Position numbers and translations under genes: made by a program. From UBA11524 sp964464815 (GTDB lineage: Bacteria; Bacillota; Clostridia; Christensenellales; Aristaeellaceae): a DNA stretch of 64,000 bases. The stretch is from assembly GCA_964464815.1 (NCBI GenBank), contig CAYXHF010000001.1, forward strand, positions 156,626 to 220,625. Direction: 5' to 3'. Below, piece after piece: positions 57,835-64,000 of this stretch. The notes below the pieces were generated by a model. That model saw only the letters and a program-made list of their open reading frames with translations. It did not search any database and had not been told where the DNA came from. Numbering within the stretch: the stretch's first letter is position 1; every line of letters begins with the position of its first letter.

Positions 57835-58253
57835 GTACGTTTCAGCTCAAGATTCTCTCGGCCTCCGCAGCATTCTATGAAGGCCCGTGCGAATCGCTGA
57901 TTGTGCCCACGCAGGACGGCAAACGCGGCGTGATGGCGCATCATGCGGATACCATTGCGGCCATCGTGCCGGGTGAATTGCGCTACACCGTTCCAGGCGA
58001 ACAGCCGAAGCTGGCCGCCGTGTCACATGGCATGATCAAAATCGAGCACAACGAGGTGCTGGTTCTGGTGGAAACGGCCGAGCGTCCCGAGGACATTGAC
58101 CGCATCCGCACCCAGCAGAAGGCCGATGCCGCCCGCGAGGCGATGCTGCAAAAGCAAAGCCGACGCGAGTATCTGGAAACGCAGGCACAGCTGGCGCGTG
58201 CGCTGAACCGTCTACGCGTCAAGCATCATGCGGAGCATTTGCATTTGGAATAA
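57831..58253 (+). CDS. atpC: ATP synthase F1 subunit epsilon
   Basis: 140 residues: N-terminal beta-sandwich (FQLKILSASAAFYEGPCESL, KRGVMAHHADTIAAIVPGEL) and a two-helix C-terminus (DAAREAMLQKQSRREYLETQ). It joins gamma to the c ring and can inhibit ATP hydrolysis. It starts inside the beta stop (ATGA). A strong terminator follows. Confidence 0.95.
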   Translation: MSTFQLKILSASAAFYEGPCESLIVPTQDGKRGVMAHHADTIAAIVPGELRYTVPGEQPKLAAVSHGMIKIEHNEVLVLVETAERPEDIDRIRTQQKADAAREAMLQKQSRREYLETQAQLARALNRLRVKHHAEHLHLE

Positions 58254-58272
58254 CCTATTCGCATACAAAAAA

Positions 58273-58310
58273 CGGAGCAGGAAGCATGTGCGCTTCTTGC
58301 TCCGCTTTTT
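58273..58310 (+). terminator. Terminator of the ATP synthase operon
   Basis: CGGAGCAGGAAGC (58273-58285) pairs with GCTTCTTGCTCCG (58292-58304; one G-U), followed by CTTTTT. Confidence 0.92.
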
Positions 58311-58323
58311 GTATTTGCATAAA

Positions 58324-59478
58324 TTAGCCTTCCTGCACCATGCAGATTGCCTGGGCCGTGATGCCCTTTTCCTCACCCTCAAAGCCAAGACGTTCGGTGG
58401 TCGTCGCTTTGATGTTCACACGCTCCACCGGCAGGGAAAGTGCCTTCGCCACATTCTCCCGCATCTGCGGAATGTAGGGCAGCAGCTTGGGCTTTTGCGC
58501 AATGATGGTCACGTCGCAGTTCGTCACACGCGCCTGATGCGCTTTCAGCAGCGCCACCACGTGTTCCAGCAGTGTCATGGACGAAATGCCGCGATACCGC
58601 TCATCCGTATCGGGGAAGTGCTTGCCGATATCGCCCAGCGCCATTGCACCCAGCATGGCATCCATCAGTGCATGCAGCGCCACGTCGGCATCCGAATGTC
58701 CCAGCAAGCCCAGCGTATGCGGCACCGTCACGCCGCAGAGAATCAGGTCGCGCCCTTCCACAAGACGATGGACGTCATAGCCCTGTCCAACCCGCAGAAC
58801 AGGGAAAGCAGGGGAATCCTGCAAAAATGCTTCAGCCACAGCCATATCCTCCGGTGTTGTCATTTTCATATTGCGTCGATTGCCTTCCACCAGCTGCACC
58901 TGTTCGCCTGATTCCTCAACAAGGGATGCATCGTCCGTGCCGAGAAATTGCGTCTGCATGGCATGCTGATGCGCACGCAGAATCAGGGGTAAATGGAATG
59001 CCTGCGGCGTCTGCACGGCTCGCAGGGTAGCACGGTCAGGCGTGTGGACGGCCATATTCTGCGTATCCACCTGTTTGATGGTATCCGTGACCTGCACAGC
59101 GGCCACGCCTGTGCCGCATACCATGGCGGAATCCATGCAGCGACGAATGGTATCTCCATCAATCATGCAACGCGCGCCATCGTGAATCATCACATAGTCG
59201 CACCCTTCTGGAAGCGCCTGCAAGCCCTTCCAGACCGATTCCTGTCGCGATGCGCCACCGGGCACAATAGTGACGTGCAAGCCGTCCTGTGCCATTTCAG
59301 AGGCCATAGCGGGCATGTCCTCCTCACGGCTGACCAGAACAATGTGTTCCGCAAAAGGAAGGAACGCCCGCACCGAACGGCGAATAATGCTCACGCCACC
59401 CAAGGGCAACAGCACCTTGTTGCAGCCTGCGCCCATGCGGCTTCCACTACCGCCTGCCAAAATGATTGCGCACCACAT
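58324..59478 (-). CDS. ispDF: Bifunctional IspD-IspF (MEP pathway)
   Basis: 384 residues, two enzymes in one chain. Residues 1 to about 225 are IspD (AIILAGGSGSRMGAGCNKVL, CTP-binding; VMIHDGARCMI; VQTPQAFHL), which makes CDP-methylerythritol. Residues about 228-384 are IspF (RVGQGYDVHRLVEGRDLILC, LGHSDADVALHALMDAMLGA, IKATTTERLGFEGEEKGI), which cyclises the phosphorylated product. They are steps 3 and 5 of isoprenoid precursor synthesis. The gene starts 3 nt after the RqcP stop. The two functions are usually separate genes in Firmicutes. Confidence 0.95.
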   Translation of the reverse strand: MWCAIILAGGSGSRMGAGCNKVLLPLGGVSIIRRSVRAFLPFAEHIVLVSREEDMPAMASEMAQDGLHVTIVPGGASRQESVWKGLQALPEGCDYVMIHDGARCMIDGDTIRRCMDSAMVCGTGVAAVQVTDTIKQVDTQNMAVHTPDRATLRAVQTPQAFHLPLILRAHQHAMQTQFLGTDDASLVEESGEQVQLVEGNRRNMKMTTPEDMAVAEAFLQDSPAFPVLRVGQGYDVHRLVEGRDLILCGVTVPHTLGLLGHSDADVALHALMDAMLGAMALGDIGKHFPDTDERYRGISSMTLLEHVVALLKAHQARVTNCDVTIIAQKPKLLPYIPQMRENVAKALSLPVERVNIKATTTERLGFEGEEKGITAQAICMVQEG

Positions 59479-59481
59479 GGC

Positions 59482-59763
59482 TTATTCCTCCGCGCCGCGC
59501 TCGGATGCCATGGCGGCGTCTTCCTCCAGAATGCGGTACATATCCGCCGCCGCATCCTTGCGCACCGTTTCCGGAACAGCCAGAATTTCGTAGCGGCCCA
59601 GATGGTCGCCAAAGCGAATCGTCATGATGTCACCGGGCTTGACCTCCGCACCGGGCTTTGCCACCTTGCCATTGAGCGTCACGCGGCCGCCAGAGCAAGC
59701 CTCGTTGGCCACGGTGCGGCGCTTAATAATTCTGGAAACCTTCAAGTACTTATCAAGGCGCAT
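59482..59763 (-). CDS. rqcP: S4-domain RNA-binding protein RqcP (YabO)
   Basis: 93 residues from ATG 59763 (AAGGAGG 7 nt upstream). MRLDKYLKVSRIIKRRTVAN and the GGRVTLNGKVAKPGAEVKPGD segment form the S4 domain. RqcP acts with RqcH at stalled 50S subunits in ribosome quality control, adding alanine tails. The yabN-hup-yabO neighbourhood is as in Bacillus. The C-terminal tail is acidic. Confidence 0.9.
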   Translation of the reverse strand: MRLDKYLKVSRIIKRRTVANEACSGGRVTLNGKVAKPGAEVKPGDIMTIRFGDHLGRYEILAVPETVRKDAAADMYRILEEDAAMASERGAEE

Positions 59764-59791
59764 AAAACATCCTCCTTCGGAAATAGAAGAA

Positions 59792-59823
59792 AAATGCCCG
59801 CAGAAACAAAGCTGCGGGCATTT
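59792..59823 (-). terminator. Terminator after hup
   Basis: AAATGCCCGCAG (59792-59803) pairs perfectly with CTGCGGGCATTT (59812-59823), with a T-run on the minus side. Confidence 0.88.
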
Positions 59824-59834
59824 CAAAGGTGAAA

Positions 59835-60113
59835 TTACTGATTGACAGCGTCCTTCAGAGACTTGCCAGCCTTGAAAACAGGAGCCTTGGAAGCGGGAAT
59901 GGTGATTTCCTCTTCGGGCTTCTGCGGATTACGGGCAATACGCTCCGGACGATCCTTCACTTCAAAAGAGCCAAAGCCCACAATCTGCACCTTTTCGCCC
60001 TGGGTCAGGGTCTCGGTGATGACATCAACGACGGCGTTCAGCGCCTTCTCGGCGTCCTTCTTGGTGAAGCCGGTCTTTTCCGTCAGGGAAGCGATCAGTT
60101 CGGTCTTATTCAT
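59835..60113 (-). CDS. hup: HU family DNA-binding protein
   Basis: 92 residues, the standard HU size. MNKTELIASLTEKTGFTKKD, GEKVQIVGFGSFEVKDRP and RNPQKPEEEITIPASKAPVF are diagnostic. HU dimers bend and compact DNA. AGGAGG precedes ATG 60113. It sits between mazG and rqcP and has a terminator on each side, so it is probably transcribed on its own. Confidence 0.97.
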   Translation of the reverse strand: MNKTELIASLTEKTGFTKKDAEKALNAVVDVITETLTQGEKVQIVGFGSFEVKDRPERIARNPQKPEEEITIPASKAPVFKAGKSLKDAVNQ

Positions 60114-60177
60114 GATAAAGTTCCTCCTTGTTTGTAGCCATGCATAGCAACCGCATGGTCGAATGGGGATACCCGGC

Positions 60178-60200
60178 AAAACGCCTTGAAAAAGGCATTT
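60178..60200 (-). terminator. Terminator after mazG
   Basis: On the minus strand AAATGCCTTT and AAGGCGTTTT form a short stem ending in T4, four nt after the mazG stop. Confidence 0.7.
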
Positions 60201-60203
60201 GCA

Positions 60204-61691
60204 TCAGAAGTTTGTCTCTGCCGGAGCAGAGGGCGCAACAGCGCGATTTTGCGCGGTTTTCACCCGATTCCAGTATACATCCATTTCGGATAAAGTCAAG
60301 TCCTCCAGCAACTTTTCATCCGAATTTATGAGATTTTCCATGCTGGAAAAGCGTTTGATGAACTTCTCCGTAGCATTTCTGAGCATTTGCTCCGGATCCT
60401 TGCCACACAGACGGGCCACATTGACGCAGCTGAAGAGCAAATCGCCCAGTTCTTCGCCCGGATCACGTCCGGCAGCCAGCTCGGCGAGTACCTCGTCTGC
60501 CTCCTCATGCACCTTCGGCAATGCATCCTGCGGCGTGTCCCAATCAAAGCCAACCTGGCCAGCCTTCTTCTGCACCTTTTCGGCACGCATCAGTGCGGGC
60601 AAGGCATTGCTGACGTCCTGCAAGACGCTGCTCTGGCTCTTGAGACCCTTTTCCTGCTTCTTGAGCTGCTCCCAGCTTTGCGCGACTTCCTCTGCCGTGT
60701 CACAGTGGACAGAGCCGAAAATGTGCGCATGGCGATACAGCATCTTCTTGACAATGGCCGTGGTCACATCCTGCATGGTGAATTCATATGCGGATTCGGC
60801 CAGGTCTGTATGGAAGGCAACTTGCAGCAGCACATCGCCCAGCTCATCCGCCAGATGATCCGTGTCGCCTTCCTCGACTGCGCCAACGGCCTCATAGGCT
60901 TCTTCAATCATGTAGCGGCACAGGGACTGATGCGTCTGCGAGCGATCCCACGGGCACTTTTTGCGCACCAGATGCATCACCTGCTGCAGGTCCTGGAAGG
61001 AATAGCGCTCCCGCTGATCCAGCGGCACCGCCGGCACATACAGGCAGACCGTGTGGTCAAAGGTATGCCCATGATCCATCTCCCATAGCGGCAGCACCTT
61101 CGGCTTCTTCTTCGACTTGACGCGGGAAGGGAACAGCACCACCTGCATTTCGTCGCCATAAACATCCGACAGGCGCAGCTTCAAGTCACAGGCAAGCGTC
61201 CGATTCCAGATTTCCGTAATCATCAGCGGCGTCGTCGGGTCGGGAGACGCCGTCACAGCGTCCTCGGCCGGAATGGTGCGCAGCGCACCAACGGGCGCCA
61301 TGTCATCCGGCAGTTCAGCGGTGCATGCGTCGGCCAGGCTGACCGCCGGCAGGATGGTCAGCACCGCCTTCTCCGGGCGCTTGTGACGCAGTGCCCGCAC
61401 AGCGCCATCGGTCAGGGCATCCAGTACCGCAAAGACAACCGGCTGTGCGGTGGCCTCCTGCCAGAGGAAATCGGCCATGGCGTCATGCATGGCATCAAAG
61501 TCCTCATAGCGGTCGTAGTAGTCATCCAGCGAAACAATGTCCATGCCGTCCTGGCGCATCTGCACCACGGCAGGATGCTGCGCCGTGCGGAAAATCAGTC
61601 GCTTGGCTTGCTGCATGGCCGAAAGGGCTTGCGGCGTCATCAGCTGCAAGTCACCCGGCCCCAGCGATACAACGGTGATGGTCTGTGTCAT
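60204..61691 (-). CDS. mazG: Tetrapyrrole methylase-MazG fusion (YabN type)
   Basis: 495 residues. Residues 1-210 form a tetrapyrrole-methylase-like domain (VVSLGPGDLQLMTPQAL); about 230-495 hold two MazG repeats (LVRKKCPWDRSQTHQSLCRY, MIEEAYEAVGAVEEGD, LADELGDVLLQVAFH; then VGFDWDTPQDALPKVHEEAD, EELGDLLFSCVNVARL). MazG hydrolyses nucleoside triphosphates to monophosphates and cleans the nucleotide pool. The two-domain form is typical of Firmicutes. spoVB lies 21 nt upstream. Confidence 0.94.
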   Translation of the reverse strand: MTQTITVVSLGPGDLQLMTPQALSAMQQAKRLIFRTAQHPAVVQMRQDGMDIVSLDDYYDRYEDFDAMHDAMADFLWQEATAQPVVFAVLDALTDGAVRALRHKRPEKAVLTILPAVSLADACTAELPDDMAPVGALRTIPAEDAVTASPDPTTPLMITEIWNRTLACDLKLRLSDVYGDEMQVVLFPSRVKSKKKPKVLPLWEMDHGHTFDHTVCLYVPAVPLDQRERYSFQDLQQVMHLVRKKCPWDRSQTHQSLCRYMIEEAYEAVGAVEEGDTDHLADELGDVLLQVAFHTDLAESAYEFTMQDVTTAIVKKMLYRHAHIFGSVHCDTAEEVAQSWEQLKKQEKGLKSQSSVLQDVSNALPALMRAEKVQKKAGQVGFDWDTPQDALPKVHEEADEVLAELAAGRDPGEELGDLLFSCVNVARLCGKDPEQMLRNATEKFIKRFSSMENLINSDEKLLEDLTLSEMDVYWNRVKTAQNRAVAPSAPAETNF

Positions 61692-61712
61692 GGTTTGGTA
61701 CCTCGTTTTCTA

Positions 61713-63287
61713 TCATTTCCGCTTTTTACGACGGAAGGAGCTGATGTCGTCCCGGGTGACGGCCTTTGTCAGGATGGCCGCCGCAATGAAGACCGCAATG
61801 CCCAGGGCAATTTCCACAATTGTCACCAGTCGGCTGGACGGCAGGAGCTTCGTCATCAGGAAGACCACCACGCCCATGGCCGCCGTCGCCAGACCGGGAC
61901 GAAGCAGCCAGTCCTTCCACTGGAAGCGCAGATGCGTATACTTCATCACAAAATACAGGTTCGGCACAAGCGACACGGTATAGCATACCAGCGACGAAAT
62001 CGGCGCACCATGGATGTTGATGCCCGGAATGCCGACCAGCACGTAGTTCAACACGATTTTGCACGCAACGCCTGCCACCAGCGTATACATGGGGATGCGC
62101 TGCTTGCCAACGCCCTGCAAAATGCTGGTTGTGGCTTGCACCACGGTGAACAGCACCACGGTCAGGCTGGACACCATCAGGAGCGAACCACCGGTCTGAA
62201 TGTGCGCCGCAGACAGCGCACCATCATAGAAGAAGCGGAAGATTTCCTCGCTCAACACGCTCATGCCGATGGAGCAGGGCAGACCAATCAGGAATGCAAA
62301 GCGCAGACCCAGATTCGTCTGGCGCTGCACACTTGCCTCATCCTTCACCGCCCACGCGGAGGAAATAGCGGGTACAAGCGACATACTGACCGCCAGCGAC
62401 AAGGCCGTGGGAATGTTAATCAGTCGAATGACCATGCCGCTGAAAATGCCGTAAATCGAAACGGCATCCGTGCGTTCCAGACCGGAAACAATGCAGCGAT
62501 TAACCAGCATCGCCGAATCGATGAACTGCGACAGGGGAACGATGCATGCGCCGATGGTGATGGGAATCGCAATCACCAGCAGCTGCTTGGCCAGCTGCGC
62601 ATTGGCCGGGAGTGCATCCTCGCAAAGCTGCTCAATCTGGTCAAAGCGGCTCTTGCGGCGGAAATACAGGATAATCATGTACAGCAGTGCAATGCCTTCC
62701 ACAATCGTCGTACCCAGCAGCGCACCAGCCGCGCCGTATGCCGCACCGCCCCAGCGATTGCCCACATATGCCATCGGCAGCGCCAGGAAGACCTTGCCCA
62801 CCTGTTCAATCAGCTGGCTGATGGCCGTGGGCACCATGTTCTGCTGGCCCTGCATGAAGCCACGGAAGGCCGACATCATGCACACAATGGCCACACAGGG
62901 CGCAATCGCCAGGAAGCCCGCACGGCTATCCGGCTGATCCACACGCGCCGCCAGTGCATTGCTGCCCACCAGAATCAGAATCGTTGCCAGACAACCCAGC
63001 GCCGTCAGAATCGCCAGCGCCACGCGGAAGGCTTGCTTCGCACGCTTGGGGTTATCCTTTGCCAAAGACGAGGAAACCATGCGGCTGACTGCCACCGGCA
63101 AGCCCGCCGAGGAAACCGTCAGCAGCAGATTGTACGTCGGGAACACGGCGCTGTAAATGCCCTGTCCCTGCGCGCCAATGACATAGGTCAGCGGGATAGA
63201 GAACAGCACACCGACCAGCTTACAGATAATACCGGCAATGCCCAGCACCGTCATACCACCGATGATGGACTTGGTTTTGTTGGCCAT
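61713..63287 (-). CDS. spoVB: SpoVB-like MATE/MOP flippase (YabM)
   Basis: 524 residues with about 14 membrane helices of the polysaccharide-transport MOP fold: GGMTVLGIAGIICKLVGVLF, PTYNLLLTVSSAGLPVAVSR, and the loop FRGFMQGQQNMVPTAISQLIEQVGKV. Related proteins move lipid-linked wall or spore-cortex precursors. Start ATG 63287 has AAAGGA 8 nt upstream. Position after spoVT and before mazG matches Bacillus yabM, so SpoVB or a MurJ-like role in wall precursor flipping is likely. Confidence 0.9.
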   Translation of the reverse strand: MANKTKSIIGGMTVLGIAGIICKLVGVLFSIPLTYVIGAQGQGIYSAVFPTYNLLLTVSSAGLPVAVSRMVSSSLAKDNPKRAKQAFRVALAILTALGCLATILILVGSNALAARVDQPDSRAGFLAIAPCVAIVCMMSAFRGFMQGQQNMVPTAISQLIEQVGKVFLALPMAYVGNRWGGAAYGAAGALLGTTIVEGIALLYMIILYFRRKSRFDQIEQLCEDALPANAQLAKQLLVIAIPITIGACIVPLSQFIDSAMLVNRCIVSGLERTDAVSIYGIFSGMVIRLINIPTALSLAVSMSLVPAISSAWAVKDEASVQRQTNLGLRFAFLIGLPCSIGMSVLSEEIFRFFYDGALSAAHIQTGGSLLMVSSLTVVLFTVVQATTSILQGVGKQRIPMYTLVAGVACKIVLNYVLVGIPGINIHGAPISSLVCYTVSLVPNLYFVMKYTHLRFQWKDWLLRPGLATAAMGVVVFLMTKLLPSSRLVTIVEIALGIAVFIAAAILTKAVTRDDISSFRRKKRK

Positions 63288-63326
63288 AGGATGCATCCTT
63301 TCAGCTTTTGATTGATGTCATCCTCC

Positions 63327-63355
63327 ATTATACGCCAGAATGGGCTGCGAATCAA
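63327..63355 (-). promoter_or_regulatory. Promoter for spoVB-mazG
   Basis: TTGATT (63355-63350), 17-nt spacer, TATAAT (63332-63327) on the minus strand: a vegetative-type promoter rather than a sporulation-sigma one. Confidence 0.8.
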
Positions 63356-63393
63356 GTTTTCTGGAAAAATCCTTTGGCAAAGCATGCAAAGAC

Positions 63394-63417
63394 AAAAAGA
63401 GGGAGCATGCCGCTCCC
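63394..63417 (-). terminator. Terminator after spoVT
   Basis: GGGAGC (63401-63406) pairs with GCTCCC (63412-63417); on the minus strand TCTTTTT follows. Confidence 0.8.
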
Positions 63418-63425
63418 AGCTTTGG

Positions 63426-63962
63426 TTATTGTTCCATTTGCCGACCTACAATGCCTGCCGCCGTTTCGGCCACCTTCAGCTCTGTATCGCCCATATGCAC
63501 GCCATTATCGCGGCTCATCAGCAGCACAGCACCAATGGCCTCGCCATCGGCGATAATCGGGCTGATGACCTGCGCGGTGTAGTTTGGGTTTTGATCCTCT
63601 TCCGTCGTGACGGCCAGCATGTGACCCGTCTCATGATTGAGGGCAACGGTCTGCCTGCTGGCGATGGCCGTTTCCAGCGCGCGTGAAATCGGCTTGTCGC
63701 CCAGCTCCTTGCGCGGCAGACCACTGGCCGCCACCACCTGATCCCTATCCACAATCACGGCAATATGCCCCAGAGAACGGAACAGGCTTTCCGTGTAATC
63801 CTTGGCAAAGGAAGACATTTCGCCAATGGGACTGTACTTCTTCAAAATGACCTCGCCGTCACGGTCGGTGTAGATTTCCAGCGGGTCGCCCTCACGAATG
63901 CGGAGTGTCCGTCGAATCTCCTTGGGAATCACCACACGACCAAGCTCATCTCGATGTGTCAA
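63426..63962 (-). CDS. spoVT: Stage V sporulation regulator SpoVT (N-terminus incomplete or altered)
   Basis: 178 residues in the open frame. DELGRVVIPKEIRRTLRIRE and GDPLEIYTDRDGEVILKKYSP are the AbrB-type DNA-binding domain of SpoVT, followed by a C-terminal GAF domain (about 55-178). SpoVT tunes sigma-G genes in the forespore. The usual first residues before DDLGRVV (a GIVRRI-type strand) are missing: upstream the frame reads PSPKFFAPLL back to a stop and offers only a TTG start with no ribosome site. It could be a degraded copy, a frameshift or a sequence artefact at the window edge. Confidence 0.8.
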   Translation of the reverse strand: MTHRDELGRVVIPKEIRRTLRIREGDPLEIYTDRDGEVILKKYSPIGEMSSFAKDYTESLFRSLGHIAVIVDRDQVVAASGLPRKELGDKPISRALETAIASRQTVALNHETGHMLAVTTEEDQNPNYTAQVISPIIADGEAIGAVLLMSRDNGVHMGDTELKVAETAAGIVGRQMEQ

Positions 63963-64000
63963 GAGAGGGGCAAAAAATTTTGGAGACGGTCAAAACCGCT

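Noticed and set aside
61383..63311. Long plus-strand frame opposite mazG and spoVB
   Set aside because: His/Arg/Gln-rich shadow of two clear genes, without recognisable motifs.
1..64000. tRNA, rRNA, CRISPR, prophage or insertion-sequence elements
   Set aside because: I read through both strands and saw no cloverleaf with CCA-like end, no regularly spaced repeats and no transposase or integrase motifs.

Overview
This window looks like a chromosomal segment of a Gram-positive, spore-forming member of the Clostridia. The evidence is a GerA-type germinant receptor operon, SpoVT and SpoVB next to MazG, HU and RqcP (the Bacillus spoVT-yabM-yabN-yabO order), the MreBCD/PBP2/RodA elongation cluster, many AGGAGG-type ribosome binding sites, and sigma-A promoters with 17-bp spacers. 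Carbohydrate genes (GH31 and GH32 hydrolases, L-arabinose isomerase, an MsmK/UgpC-type sugar ABC ATPase) would suit a gut saccharolytic anaerobe, but that is inference. I saw no rRNA, tRNA, CRISPR array, prophage or insertion sequence.

Layout. 1-3.4 kb: 5'-truncated GH31 glycosidase, GH32-like hydrolase, GNAT acetyltransferase. 3.5-14.0 kb (minus): Maf, MreB, MreC, MreD, PBP2, MinD, RodA, then a TetR regulator and a ferredoxin-type aldo/keto reductase. 14.2-18.7 kb: QueT transporter with a structured leader, DUF1540 peptide, gerABC-type operon. 18.7-22.5 kb (minus): ACT and PFL proteins, then Obg, YhbY and a DNA glycosylase. 22.8-28.2 kb (plus): MurC, alanine racemase, unknown membrane protein, RsmD, CoaD, coiled-coil protein. 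28.3-34.6 kb (plus): membrane-fusion protein and FtsX/MacB permease without an ATPase, MsmK, a CdaR-like regulator and a CtpA-like protease. 34.7-47.0 kb: tandem DUF1292 proteins, APH-like kinase, exonuclease III, histidine phosphatase, AraA, a membrane protein behind a promoter with a C8 tract, RecX, serine hydrolase, Lgt, DinB, a secreted CotH-type protein, and a class I glutamine amidotransferase. 47.2-51.7 kb (plus): Upp, a divergent QueG-like protein, TrkA, TrkH. 51.9-58.3 kb (plus): F-type ATP synthase operon. 58.3-64.0 kb (minus): SpoVT, SpoVB, MazG, HU, RqcP, IspDF.

The most unusual object is the ATP synthase operon. Its order is a, c, b, [delta C-terminal domain fused to alpha], gamma, beta, epsilon. 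There is no separate atpH, and the N-terminal domain of delta is not visible anywhere in the operon. The first ~80 residues of the 588-residue alpha chain resemble the C-terminal domain of delta. Because F1 normally has three alpha and one delta, this implies a changed peripheral-stalk attachment. The c subunit also carries a signal-peptide-like N-terminus, and the operon begins with a terminator-like leader hairpin.

Other points worth checking are the perfect sigma-A promoter whose spacer contains eight consecutive C, the queT leader that can hide its own ribosome binding site, the very long disordered tails on MreC, minD inside the mre cluster without minC, and the SpoVT frame that lacks the usual N-terminal strand at the window edge.
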